DNA from: Kaistella flava (ex Peng et al. 2021)
Lineage (GTDB): Bacteria > Bacteroidota > Bacteroidia > Flavobacteriales > Weeksellaceae
Assembly (NCBI RefSeq): GCF_015191005.1
Contig: NZ_CP040442.1
Span: 1,116,001-1,180,000 of the forward strand
DNA length: 64,000 bases
Direction: 5' to 3'
Both the position numbers and the translations under genes were made by a program. Of the stretch, positions 19,416-28,379 are shown piece by piece (the first letter of the stretch is position 1; every line of letters begins with the position of its first letter). The notes under the pieces are model-generated. The model did not search any database. It was not told where the DNA came from and was given only the letters and a program-made list of their open reading frames with translations.

Positions 19416-22400
19416 TTACCAAGTTATTTCAATTATATTTCCTGCATCTAATTCTTCTTTGATGTTTTGCAGTTCTTCGATAAGAAGATTCAATTCGCTT
19501 TGACTAGAAATCGTTTTTGAAAAAGCAGATAAACTTTTTGTAACCTTACTCTTTTCGATTATCGTGGGTTCAGGATTCGGATTTGGAACCGGAGGATCTG
19601 GAACTACAACGGGTTCAATTATAATTACAGGTTTAATTTTTGTGTACTCCGTTATTTGCTCACGAACTTCCTTTAAGTTATTAGAAATGGTATAATTGTA
19701 TTTTAAAATATTTTTAATTCCTTCCAAGCCCTGTTGGTTTTCGATTTTCAAACCTTCCAATCGTGTCGCAATCTCTTTTTGCTGATCCTCTTTTAATCTA
19801 CTCCAATCTTCAGCGGACTTTATTTGCGAAATCTCTGCAGTGATATTTTCATTTTCAGCAGACAGCAATTTTTGTGAATAATCTGAACACAAGTTTTTAA
19901 TATTGCTATTTGCTTCTTTTAAATCAGATATTTTGGATACGAAATTAGTATTGTTTGTAATTTGATGTACAATATCGAAATCGTTTTGGGCATTTTCTTT
20001 CAAATCTTTTAGAAGGCCGGAATCAGGAAGTTCAGAAATACTCTTTTTTAAATCATTTGCTTCAATAAAAGATTCTTCAATTCCGTTATCAAATCCTTTT
20101 TGGACTTCGGCAATCCAAATTAAATTTGTAAATAAATCAGAAACTGGCTTGCCTAATCTGAATGCAGCATCTGAACCTTCGCCTTTCAAAATTTCAGCAA
20201 TACCGTCCTGTACTTCCTGTGCTTTATCCTGTCCCGGCAAGCCCAAATACTGAAGTTTGGTTTTAACGGAGGAATATTTAGTTTGAAATTCAGGGAAATA
20301 ATGTCGTACTGCCTCCGCAATTTTGTCTGGAAGAGGGGCAATCACCTTTCCAGTAAGTTGACCTAACCGCTGAATTGATAACGAAACCATTTCGGCAGAA
20401 GGCTTTTCATTTGCCTGAAAAGCAGAGATTGCAATTTTACTGAACCCATTTACATTTTTTAAAGCTTCAATTGCTTTGGGTCCAACCACCTTAATATCCT
20501 CCCCTGAAATTCTCAATTTAACATCGGAAGCAATAAACATAGCAGAGATTAAAAACCGCGTTGTATCCTTGCTCCAGCCATACGGTGCTGCATCGAAATG
20601 CTCCAGCAGTTTACGGCCTTCTACTTGATCCTCTTTAATGATAAATTCTCTGATAGATTTGAGCGATTCCTTATCTAATTCAATACTTCCATCGCCTTTA
20701 ATCAAATCAAAATGATTAAGAGATGACGGCAAAACTTTTAAATTTGGAAAATTCAATAATTTCTCTGCATCAGAACCTCCAATATTAATAGGAGCCTGAA
20801 TGTATTTATCGTATACCAAATTAGCAACTTCGCTCAGTTTACTATTGGTACAGTCTCTAAATTTATTCCCATAACTGGTAACAGGCTTATTGCTTCCTCT
20901 GAAAACAAATTCACCTTTTTCAAAAGCCTGGACAATAACTCTAGTTACTAGTTCTTTCAAGCGGGAAGCTTCCTGTTTCTGGCTGTTCAGATAATCAGTA
21001 ATCTCTTTGTCATTATATTTATTTCTCGTACTATAAATCGCTTCATTTTTAACGATTTCCATAATGTTGTCATCAATATTTTTTTCGATTTTACCGATTA
21101 GAAATATTTTGGATGACGATGAACTGTCAGTACTGTTTCTGATGAGATCGATCACCAGTTGAGAATATTCAACAGCATTAGAAATAATCACATCCGTTTG
21201 AATTTCCTCATTAGGTTCGAGCAGTTTAGATATTTTACCGTTTTGATTTAAGTTAATTCCGGTTCGCACCGTTTTAGTGTTTAAGAGTCTCGCCTGCGGA
21301 ACGGGAGAGAATATATCTTTGATAATGTCTTCATAAACCTTTCTAATTTCACTAGAAGTTGGCAGGATCTTATTCTTTTCGATCTCAATGTTAATAATAG
21401 CATCGGTCATGAATCTTAATTCACCATCGATTTCATTTAGAGTACAACCCGGTGTATTTTTTAATTCATCAACAATCGCTGTAACTTTTTCAATCACAGA
21501 ATCACTTGTTGCGTTTGGATGCATCAATACTGCTACATTTTTTGTTGACAAATAGAAATCATCTAATAACTGGAGAACTGCTATGGATTTTGCAACTTGC
21601 GCATGCTCAGAAGATTCACCATAAAGCGCCGCGATTTTATCGACTGCTCCTACAATATGGCTGTACGATTTTCTAATATCTGCTTTTAAGACATCATAGA
21701 TATGGTAAGCAGTTGCAAGTTTTCCTAAGTCAAACTCTGCTAATGCTTTATCTTCAGAAGACAGTTTAGCGGTAAGAACATCTTGGATTACTTTAATTGC
21801 CGAACGCAAACCTACTCCACCGGTAATCTTAGCTAACCTTCCCAATAATGAAATGATAATTTCAAAATGCTGTGGTAAAAATGGATATAGATTGGTAAAT
21901 AATTGTTCGTCCAAATCATCTTTACTGTACATGGTTCGCTCGCATTTCTCAAGCTTGGTATAATGACGAAGTTTTTCTCCGTGCGCTTTGTACAACTGCT
22001 TAAGTTGATCAGAAGATGTGGGGGATTTTCCTAAAATTCTTTGCGTACAAATTTCTTTAATATCAGAAGCTTCAATTTCAGCTTTAATGGGAAATCGGTC
22101 TTTTAACTTATAAAGTTTATCTGAATTTAAACGGGAATTAGGATTATCTTCAGTTAATGTTTGTTGTGCGGTCGCAAGTAACCAGGCCTTTCCACCTCCA
22201 ATATCTTTCAAATTTTCGAGTGTTCCCTGGAGAGAAAGAATCAAACTTTCTTTAGCAGAAATGTATTGTCCCACTTCATCGACAACAAAAATAATATTTT
22301 CTTTACCTGTGATTTTCCGAATTGTTGAAAGCAGCTCTTCTATTTTCTGCTTATCGGTTCGCATGTCATCAACCTTTGTGGTTTTGAATGATTTGTCATC

Positions 22401-23069
22401 TCTCCAAATTTTCGGATAGAAATTAGCGGCCAATGTCGAAGCAATTCCTTTTGCTTTTAACTGGTCATGCATTTTTATCTCGTGCCAGTCTTCATTATGT
22501 TCTGTTTGAATTTCATTAATAAACGTGTCCAATTTACCATCTTTTTGTAGCATTTGCTCCAAATTAGCTAATTGCCCATCTGTAGAATAACCCGCCAATT
22601 GATTTACTTTCGCAATTAGCAGTTCCAATATTGGAGGAAGTGTTCCGCCTTTAATTTGTTCTGTAGCACAATCTAACAGAACAACTGCTGGATCATAATT
22701 TTCAACAATTCTCTTAAAAAGTTGAGAGGTAGGTATTGAATTAATCCTGTTTGATAAGCGGTCTAAAAATAATTGACCATCAACTGTATAATCTTTCTGA
22801 AGCCCATATCCTAAGTATTTAGCAAAAGAACTTTTACCTGAGCCATAAAAACCAGAAACCCAAATTCCTACTTCAGTAGATTTTTCTCCCATTCCATGAT
22901 GTAAGGCATCCAGAATTTTATCGAAATTGTCTTTAAGTCTGTCCGTAACTACATATTCGGAAATCTCATTTTTAAGATTAAGTTCTGTAGCGTTGCCAAA
23001 AGTTACTACCTTTTCTATGGAGCGGTAGATATTTTTATCTGCGCCAAATATTTCTCTAATTTTTGTCAT
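19416..23069 (-). CDS. brxC: BREX P-loop ATPase BrxC
   Basis: 1217 aa, normal family length. Walker A is GFYGSGKSSFAKYLG near residue 70 and Walker B is IIFVVDEVGQYIS near 260. The large central region and a coiled-coil C-terminal third (about 1000-1140) match BrxC/PglY layout. A Pro-rich linker (PVVVPDPPVPNPNPEP) precedes the last 60 residues. BrxC is a core ATPase needed for both methylation and exclusion in type 1 systems. It starts 12 nt after the brxB stop and ends next to the pglX start. Confidence 0.95.
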   Translation of the reverse strand: MTKIREIFGADKNIYRSIEKVVTFGNATELNLKNEISEYVVTDRLKDNFDKILDALHHGMGEKSTEVGIWVSGFYGSGKSSFAKYLGYGLQKDYTVDGQLFLDRLSNRINSIPTSQLFKRIVENYDPAVVLLDCATEQIKGGTLPPILELLIAKVNQLAGYSTDGQLANLEQMLQKDGKLDTFINEIQTEHNEDWHEIKMHDQLKAKGIASTLAANFYPKIWRDDKSFKTTKVDDMRTDKQKIEELLSTIRKITGKENIIFVVDEVGQYISAKESLILSLQGTLENLKDIGGGKAWLLATAQQTLTEDNPNSRLNSDKLYKLKDRFPIKAEIEASDIKEICTQRILGKSPTSSDQLKQLYKAHGEKLRHYTKLEKCERTMYSKDDLDEQLFTNLYPFLPQHFEIIISLLGRLAKITGGVGLRSAIKVIQDVLTAKLSSEDKALAEFDLGKLATAYHIYDVLKADIRKSYSHIVGAVDKIAALYGESSEHAQVAKSIAVLQLLDDFYLSTKNVAVLMHPNATSDSVIEKVTAIVDELKNTPGCTLNEIDGELRFMTDAIINIEIEKNKILPTSSEIRKVYEDIIKDIFSPVPQARLLNTKTVRTGINLNQNGKISKLLEPNEEIQTDVIISNAVEYSQLVIDLIRNSTDSSSSSKIFLIGKIEKNIDDNIMEIVKNEAIYSTRNKYNDKEITDYLNSQKQEASRLKELVTRVIVQAFEKGEFVFRGSNKPVTSYGNKFRDCTNSKLSEVANLVYDKYIQAPINIGGSDAEKLLNFPNLKVLPSSLNHFDLIKGDGSIELDKESLKSIREFIIKEDQVEGRKLLEHFDAAPYGWSKDTTRFLISAMFIASDVKLRISGEDIKVVGPKAIEALKNVNGFSKIAISAFQANEKPSAEMVSLSIQRLGQLTGKVIAPLPDKIAEAVRHYFPEFQTKYSSVKTKLQYLGLPGQDKAQEVQDGIAEILKGEGSDAAFRLGKPVSDLFTNLIWIAEVQKGFDNGIEESFIEANDLKKSISELPDSGLLKDLKENAQNDFDIVHQITNNTNFVSKISDLKEANSNIKNLCSDYSQKLLSAENENITAEISQIKSAEDWSRLKEDQQKEIATRLEGLKIENQQGLEGIKNILKYNYTISNNLKEVREQITEYTKIKPVIIIEPVVVPDPPVPNPNPEPTIIEKSKVTKSLSAFSKTISSQSELNLLIEELQNIKEELDAGNIIEITW

Positions 23070-23081
23070 CTTTCTGTCTAT

Positions 23082-23648
23082 TTAAAAATGCTTTGATCTG
23101 TAATTTCCATCTTCTGGATAAAATCCTAAGTACTTAAGGGCTGAGCCTGATATTTCCCCCGGATACATTACGATAATGGGAACTTCTACTTTAGTATATA
23201 TTTCTTGTTCTATTGGTCCAAAACGGCTGTAAGGATGAATTGCTTCAAGATCTGTGATGATCAAGACGCCATCCTTTAAACTCTTTACATTTTCTTGTTT
23301 GTCTAAAATTGCATTCTCTAACACTTGCCGCTGTTTCATATTTTCCCCTAAGCTGTTATAGGTTTCTTTCATTTCTTCTTCATCTTCCACCGCATCTTCT
23401 CCCGCTGTAATTCTATAATCATCTTCGATAAAAAAATCTTTTAAAACTTCATGTAGAGAAAGTACTATGGGATTAATTCCTTTGTGCTTGGCAATGTCTA
23501 ACCAGCCTTCATTAAGTTTTCGTTTAACGTGCTGTATTTTTTCCGTTGGAAAAGTGAGGTAGCAGATAGTTTTATCTCCACTGTGATCATGCGCTTTTGG
23601 CTGCACCAAATAGTCTAGCAAATCTGTAAATCTTTTATCTATATTCAT
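23082..23648 (-). CDS. brxB: BREX protein BrxB (DUF1788)
   Basis: 188 aa, a typical BrxB. The DUF1788 pattern is visible: ERFxxLLDYL-type N-terminus (here KRFTDLLDYLVQPKA), ICYLTFPTEKIQHVKRKL, a central ATP-independent alpha/beta core, and DLEAIHPYSRFGPIEQEIY near the C-terminus. BrxB is required for BREX assembly with BrxC, PglX and PglZ. Its start overlaps the brxA stop by 14 nt, which supports translational coupling. Confidence 0.92.
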   Translation of the reverse strand: MNIDKRFTDLLDYLVQPKAHDHSGDKTICYLTFPTEKIQHVKRKLNEGWLDIAKHKGINPIVLSLHEVLKDFFIEDDYRITAGEDAVEDEEEMKETYNSLGENMKQRQVLENAILDKQENVKSLKDGVLIITDLEAIHPYSRFGPIEQEIYTKVEVPIIVMYPGEISGSALKYLGFYPEDGNYRSKHF

Positions 23649-24402
23649 TTTCTATAAATTCATCCATATTATGGTACTTCCATCCAATTCTTAATATCTC
23701 GCCTGAGTGTTGAAAAATGAAAGTTCCTTTAAAAGAAATCTTCTCAATTTCGGTTATAATATCATTTTCTGATAACCCAAATAATTTCCATACTTTATTT
23801 TGTACAATTGCACCGTCACTTAGGCCCATAAAGTGAAGTTCGTGGAGCAAATAATTAACAACCATTTGGTTGGGATGATTCATTTTCAAAGTCCCTTCCC
23901 TATCAATTAAATCGAAATCCTTTAAACATGAAATGAGATAGGAAGAAACACGCTTGATAATTGAATCACTCCACGCTGGAGCTTTTAAACTTGATATCGC
24001 TCTTAAAAGAAAACTCTTTGATGTTTCATTATTAATCTTTTGATTCTGGTTCGACTCACCCAACTCCAAAACAAAATCAAATAATACTTGATTTGCTCTC
24101 GCGGTGTACACATAAAAAAGTGATTTTAAACCTTCTAAACTTAATCCGTATTCTCTTAAGTCTTTTAGGTTCTTTACTACTTGATAATCTACATTCCAGT
24201 ACCGCTGATAAAAGACCAAATTAATAATATCTTTGGTCCTATGCTCTGTTGATTTGTTTAAAATATTGTGGGAAATGCACCTATTTAAGAATGATTCTTT
24301 TGAATCGCCCTCTTTATAAAATTCGGTAAGAGTCAAGGTTTCATTTATTAAACCTGTACCCTTAGCCAAATTAGCATTGTATACGTATTTAATCGCAGTC
24401 AT
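23635..24402 (-). CDS. brxA: BREX protein BrxA (DUF1819)
   Basis: 255 aa, somewhat longer than many BrxA proteins (about 200). The DUF1819 features are the N-terminal KGTGLINETLTLTEFY, the RYW/LLREYG-like segment (YWNVDYQVVKNL) and the NYLLHELHFMGLSDG motif near residue 190. BrxA is a small helical DNA-binding protein of the BREX core. Its start shares one base with the stop of the upstream brxE-like gene. Order and spacing are those of BREX type 1. Confidence 0.9.
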   Translation of the reverse strand: MTAIKYVYNANLAKGTGLINETLTLTEFYKEGDSKESFLNRCISHNILNKSTEHRTKDIINLVFYQRYWNVDYQVVKNLKDLREYGLSLEGLKSLFYVYTARANQVLFDFVLELGESNQNQKINNETSKSFLLRAISSLKAPAWSDSIIKRVSSYLISCLKDFDLIDREGTLKMNHPNQMVVNYLLHELHFMGLSDGAIVQNKVWKLFGLSENDIITEIEKISFKGTFIFQHSGEILRIGWKYHNMDEFIENEYR

Positions 24403-24872
24403 TAATTTAAATAGGGATGTACTTTATGATGATTTAAAAATGCAGAATAATATTGTGATGCGAATGCCTGAACAATGTCGGAATTTAGCTGATCCGAATT
24501 TCCAATATTAATTGGTCCATTGTTAACTTCGACTGTTAAGCCGTCAGATAACTGCTCTAAAATATGTAAAGCTTTTTCATCGCTATTTATCGATTCTTTA
24601 ATATCGAAAGTGATTTTGTGCAATTGCTCTTCAAGTTCCACGGGGAGTCGAAACAAATGATAATAATTCGCACCTACTTCAGCATCTACAGAAAATTTTA
24701 TTGAATCTAAAAAAAAGCCAGCATTTTCCTTAGTTGATTTGGGAAATATGTAACCCAAATAATCATTTGCGTGGGGGGCGAAAAATGTACTGTTCCACCA
24801 TTCCTGTTTTTCAATCATATACCCAACGGCTAAGCGCAGTTCTGTAATTTTATGAAGTAATTCTTCTTTCAT
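24402..24872 (-). CDS. BrxE-like protein, first gene of BREX operon
   Basis: 156 aa. The N-terminal pattern ITELRLAVGYMIEKQEWWNSTFF, with the WW pair and the following NDYLGYIFPKS, resembles the BrxE family. That family was first tied to type 6 BREX and is also annotated beside other BREX operons. Function is unknown. It is the promoter-proximal gene and abuts brxA, so it belongs to the operon. The assignment rests on recall of the family pattern; a profile search would settle it. Confidence 0.65.
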   Translation of the reverse strand: MKEELLHKITELRLAVGYMIEKQEWWNSTFFAPHANDYLGYIFPKSTKENAGFFLDSIKFSVDAEVGANYYHLFRLPVELEEQLHKITFDIKESINSDEKALHILEQLSDGLTVEVNNGPINIGNSDQLNSDIVQAFASQYYSAFLNHHKVHPYLN

Positions 24873-24977
24873 TTTTATCGTTTGTTATATCACTTATTAC
24901 TATGTTAGATTACTGAGATTTTTAATCATTTAAAAATAGCAATATTTAAGTTTTATTCAATATTAAGATGCAATTCT

Positions 24978-25008
24978 CAAATATAGCGACTATTCCTTTT
25001 GATAGCAA
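24978..25008 (-). promoter_or_regulatory. predicted promoter of the BREX operon
   Basis: Read on the minus strand, TATATTTG (24978-24985) matches the Bacteroidota -7 consensus TAnnTTTG. A TTG (25006-25008) lies 20 nt upstream at the -33 position. The predicted start near 24970 leaves a leader of about 100 nt before the brxE-like ATG. No operator-like palindrome is obvious around it. Confidence 0.5.
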
Positions 25009-25122
25009 TTTTTTTATGATATTAAATTTAGGCTACAATCGGCAATAATTTTTTATTTCAACTATATTTTTAGTTTATAAATTTCTATAGTAACACTATA
25101 AAATTTCAAGATGAATTCTATA

Positions 25123-25434
25123 TTAAACAACGTTTACTTTAGGTTTGATAAATATCGATATCAAAAGTCCTATCCCCACAATGACATCCACGGTATTCCA
25201 AATTTCTCTGCCCAATGCGATTTTGAAAAACGGCTGAAAAAGCAAAGCTAGTCCTATGTAAATAATCATTATTGTTGACTTCCCCTGCTGATTCGCATGA
25301 AAAGACAACAAGGCAAAACCGACTAAAGCTAGCATTCTTACCAATTGATAGAATCCGTAAGGCATTGGTAGCAAACATAGAAAAAAGAGAATGGCTAAGA
25401 GGATTTTAATAGCGGTAGGTAAATTTAATTTCAT
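25123..25434 (-). CDS. small integral membrane protein, DUF6804-like
   Basis: 103 aa with four predicted hydrophobic helices (about 8-24, 29-45, 52-70, 82-98). The motif LCLLPMPYGFYQLVRMLALVG resembles a widespread small membrane-protein family (DUF6804-type, from memory). Function is unknown. It lies between BREX and the amidohydrolase gene on the same strand, separated by more than 100 nt from each, and shows no functional link to either. Confidence 0.68.
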   Translation of the reverse strand: MKLNLPTAIKILLAILFFLCLLPMPYGFYQLVRMLALVGFALLSFHANQQGKSTIMIIYIGLALLFQPFFKIALGREIWNTVDVIVGIGLLISIFIKPKVNVV

Positions 25435-25561
25435 TTAAAAAGTAGTTTAAGTTATTTATTTAAAAGAAGTAGTAGAAAGTAAAAATAAGAAAATAGACAA
25501 TAATAAAAAAGTTCAAATTTGTACAAAATTACCTGTTAAAAATATCTTCATTTAACCTATA

Positions 25562-26308
25562 CTACCATTCTATATTTTTCATGGTCTTAACAAACTCTCC
25601 TACCACTTTTTTAATCTCTAAATAACTTTCAGATTTTTCATTTGAATCTTCTTTTAAATAAAGTTTCCTGTTGACTTCGAGCATAATGGATTGTACATTT
25701 GGATTTTTTCTATAATATTCAAGTGGAACTATAGAACCTGTGTAAGGCCAGTCGATTCCTAAAGAAAATCCTCTGTCATTAAAAAAAGTTTCTGAAGCCT
25801 CCACTAACTTGGGACTGGTGTGAAATAAATCGGTACCAATATTAAAATCAGGCCGGTTCAGATTCTTATCTAAACTTCTTTTAAGTGGAATATGCGGGAA
25901 TGAATGCCCATCGATAATGAGCGACTGACCGTATTCATCCAATTGATTTTTTACGGCGTTGGTCAATGCATTATGATGAACCCAGTAATAGCCGTTTAGA
26001 ATTTTCGTTCTTAATTCGGGCGTAATATCACGAATCAGTTTGCCTTCATCGCTTTTTGTGTAAAGCACTCCCATTCCAAACCTGGCCATGACTTCTTGCT
26101 CGTCATCTGCAAATCTTTCAGGATCACAAAAAATTCTTGAAAAATTAGCTTTAATGATGATATCATTTTCAGAGTAAAATAAATCATCGGTATACCAGTC
26201 AGTAAGTTTTAAAATTTCCTTCTCTAAAAAATCACCGTTAACGGTATAACCTTCGAGAATGGGAATGCGCGTTGAGGAATGCGGAATATGAATAACTGCC
26301 TGTTTCAT
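25562..26308 (-). CDS. N-formylglutamate amidohydrolase family protein
   Basis: 248 aa. The N-terminal HIPHSSTRIP motif near residue 7, LTDWYTDDLFY near 35, the DGHSFPHIPL motif near 133 and PYTGSIVPLEYY near 193 are characteristic of the FGase (HutG-like) family of zinc amidohydrolases. His and Asp/Glu residues in HxxHS and DGHSF would bind zinc. It removes formyl groups from N-formylglutamate or similar substrates in the cytosol. No histidine-utilisation genes are nearby, so its real substrate is open. Confidence 0.85.
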   Translation of the reverse strand: MKQAVIHIPHSSTRIPILEGYTVNGDFLEKEILKLTDWYTDDLFYSENDIIIKANFSRIFCDPERFADDEQEVMARFGMGVLYTKSDEGKLIRDITPELRTKILNGYYWVHHNALTNAVKNQLDEYGQSLIIDGHSFPHIPLKRSLDKNLNRPDFNIGTDLFHTSPKLVEASETFFNDRGFSLGIDWPYTGSIVPLEYYRKNPNVQSIMLEVNRKLYLKEDSNEKSESYLEIKKVVGEFVKTMKNIEW

Positions 26309-26389
26309 TTTTTGTAGATTATAATATTGATGGATTAGATCTACAAAGCAAACGGCAAGTTGTGCATTTGACCTGCACTTACATGAATT

Positions 26390-27235
26390 TTACACTGCAG
26401 TTTTTTCAGGTGCCTTTAACTGGTTCAGCAGCTCTTCATAAGAAATGAAAAAAAAATTAATGTTCTCAATAAACTTTAAAAGGTGCGAAAAATCGTAAAT
26501 AAGTTGCCCCTCATCTGATTCACTAATGGAGGTGAAATGACGGTTGTGAGCGATATAATTCCTTAGTTTTGTTAAGGATTTTGGTGAGAATATATTTTCA
26601 TCCAGAATATTTTGATCTATTGCAAATGACAAAATATCGGAGAAGTAAAAAGTTTGAAATGGGAAAACACTTTTTCTTTCCCGCTCTTTCAATGATTTGT
26701 GTTTTTCATCCAGAGGAAAATAAGACTTAAACTTGTTTGTCCAGTAATCTGAATCGATGTCATTATCATTGACTTCAATATCTCTTTGATGACCTAACCA
26801 CGAAAGGAAATCCTCATTGGTCAACTTTTCGCGTATAAGTAGGGTTCTCAAGTTATTTTCAAACTTAAAAAAAGCACGGTACAACTCTACTGCTACAAAT
26901 TCGTTATTATAATCAACAATATGAACCACACCAACAATTTTTTCATTTTCAGTAACAAACTTAATTTCATGTTCATTCACCTTTCTGAATTTTTCCAAAG
27001 TAGTCTCTTCAAAAAGCAAATCTTCCGGTGAAAGGCACATATGATGATGCAGCTCTATTTCTGCAAATACATTCTTAATGAGTCTGTACACTTTTTTCCG
27101 GTCTTTCGATGGTAAATAAGAAATAGAATTCCTGTGGCAAAACTGGACAAGTCCTTCAACATCGCTGTCATCATAGAAAATTAATTCTTTTACAGCAATA
27201 TCATTAATGGTGGCATTTTTCAGAGAAGTAATCAT
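26390..27235 (-). CDS. hypothetical protein, CBS-like N-terminus and HEPN-like C-terminus
   Basis: 281 aa, cytosolic. Residues about 1-50 (ATINDIAVKELIFYDDSDVEGLVQFCHRNSISYLP) and 85-125 (EIKFVTENEKIVGVVHIVDY) resemble the two halves of a CBS-domain-like unit. The C-terminal part contains KLRNYIAHNRHF near residue 235, the R-x4-6-H type motif seen in HEPN/Abi-like helical domains. That hints at a possible RNA-binding or RNase role, but neither domain is certain. It is divergent from the first structured-RNA element. Confidence 0.6.
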   Translation of the reverse strand: MITSLKNATINDIAVKELIFYDDSDVEGLVQFCHRNSISYLPSKDRKKVYRLIKNVFAEIELHHHMCLSPEDLLFEETTLEKFRKVNEHEIKFVTENEKIVGVVHIVDYNNEFVAVELYRAFFKFENNLRTLLIREKLTNEDFLSWLGHQRDIEVNDNDIDSDYWTNKFKSYFPLDEKHKSLKERERKSVFPFQTFYFSDILSFAIDQNILDENIFSPKSLTKLRNYIAHNRHFTSISESDEGQLIYDFSHLLKFIENINFFFISYEELLNQLKAPEKTAV

Positions 27236-27282
27236 CGGTCTATTTTATAAAATCAAATTTAAAAACTTTTAATTGAATTTCA

Positions 27283-27480
27283 CTGTGCAGATAAAATGCA
27301 TATATCGTGTTTTACTTTGCAATAGAAATCAACGAAACAAATCATCAGGAGAGTCCCGAACAAAGTCACGGGAACACCAACCGAGAGTTAAGCCTCCACG
27401 GTGGTATAGAATGAGGGCGACCTGCCAAATATAAAAGGTTACTACAATCATTTTCCTTACTGATGATTTGATGTTTGTTT
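27283..27480 (+). ncRNA. structured RNA-like element, copy 1
   Basis: This gene-free stretch repeats at 28380-28573; the two copies match nearly base for base over long parts of 27283-27441. Predicted structure: a closing stem CAAATCATCAG (27339-27349) / CTGATGATTTG (27460-27470), 11 bp; hairpin A TCCCG (27354-27358) / CGGGA (27369-27373); hairpin B ACCAACCG (27376-27383) / CGGTGGT (27399-27405) with one bulged A. The hairpin B loop CCTC (27393-27396) can pair with GAGG (27413-27416) as a pseudoknot. A weak -7-like TTACTTTG (27312-27319) lies upstream. It ends 16-26 nt before the ATG of a paralogous gene. I do not recognise the family. Confidence 0.6.
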
Positions 27481-27495
27481 AAAAATTACAATCAT

Positions 27496-28050
27496 ATGGA
27501 AACTACTTTTGTACAATGGGCGATGGGTCAATTTTTGATCGTCAATGTAAAAATTCCAGAAAAATATTATGTGGAAATCGAGGTCATTTATCCCTATCCA
27601 GGAATAAAAGGAGAATACTTTACAGATGCCGATGACTTGCACGATGAAAATAATTTCTGGATTATAAGGAACCTTATCTTTAGAGTATCACAAGGTTACT
27701 TCTACTTTTCACGTTTTGCCAGCGATAGTCTTCATGATAAAGCCAAATTTCTGAACCATGAGTCAACCGAAAGATGTTATCATAGATTCGTTTGGAAAAG
27801 TATTGATGAGGAAGTCAGATTTGAATGGTGGGCTGATGATGATATGAAATTCTTCAGTAAACGAACCATCGAAAATATCACTCTTTCCTTAAAGCATTTC
27901 ATTTTAACGAAACAATCATCTATTGCTGACATTTATGAATATGAAGACCGTGATATCACGCTCCGAAAGATGAGAAATCTAATAACTGAACAAAATTGTG
28001 ATCATGTTTATATATATATCTATGTGATGGCAGAAATGACACCGAAATAA
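27496..28050 (+). CDS. hypothetical protein of the local P-F/Y paralogue family
   Basis: 184 aa from the ATG at 27496, preferred over an in-frame TTG at 27475 that lies in the RNA element. The N-terminus FLIVNVKIPEKYYVEIEVIYPYPG shares the I-x-x-P-F/Y signature seen in the four following family members. It is cytosolic with no known catalytic motif. The coding frame ends soon after a (TA)5 tract (28009-28019). Shifting frame there continues without a stop into the next ORF, so the protein may once have been about 100 residues longer. Function is unknown. Confidence 0.65.
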   Translation: METTFVQWAMGQFLIVNVKIPEKYYVEIEVIYPYPGIKGEYFTDADDLHDENNFWIIRNLIFRVSQGYFYFSRFASDSLHDKAKFLNHESTERCYHRFVWKSIDEEVRFEWWADDDMKFFSKRTIENITLSLKHFILTKQSSIADIYEYEDRDITLRKMRNLITEQNCDHVYIYIYVMAEMTPK

Positions 28051-28085
28051 AAAATTATCATAAAAAAATACAGCGCGAGAAAAAT

Positions 28086-28328
28086 GTGGATTTCGCACAG
28101 CAGCTTGAGATTGCCATTACGGAATCTTCATATTCTTATCCCTGCCTATCCCTTACCACTGAATCAAAGTTATTACGCCAAGAATTTGAAAAGTTTACTG
28201 ATGTAGAAAAGGAATTTTATCTTTCCAGGCATCATGTAAAAGGGAAATGGTTGCCTTATAATGACCTTGCAAAGGAGTGGTTTGACTCCAAAAATGGAAT
28301 AAATACTAAGACTGCCCGCCAAGAATAA
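28086..28328 (+). CDS. small hypothetical ORF, possibly the displaced C-terminus of the preceding gene
   Basis: 80 aa if read from GTG at 28086. The frame is open back to about 28002, across the TA tract, and would join the end of the preceding gene after a frameshift. The sequence KFTDVEKEFYLSRHHVKGKWLPYNDLAKEW is helix-rich and has no known family. I read it either as a small gene or, more likely, as the broken C-terminal half of the 27496 gene. The start codon is unsupported by any ribosome-binding signal. Confidence 0.4.
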   Translation: MDFAQQLEIAITESSYSYPCLSLTTESKLLRQEFEKFTDVEKEFYLSRHHVKGKWLPYNDLAKEWFDSKNGINTKTARQE

Positions 28329-28379
28329 TTTTCTTCATCCAAATAAGATTATTTACTATTTAATTCTATAAAAAATAAA

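Noticed and set aside
27333..27441. HDV-like or other known self-cleaving ribozyme
   Set aside because: The pseudoknot and CCUCC loop suggested it, but the required helix order and cleavage-site context are not present.
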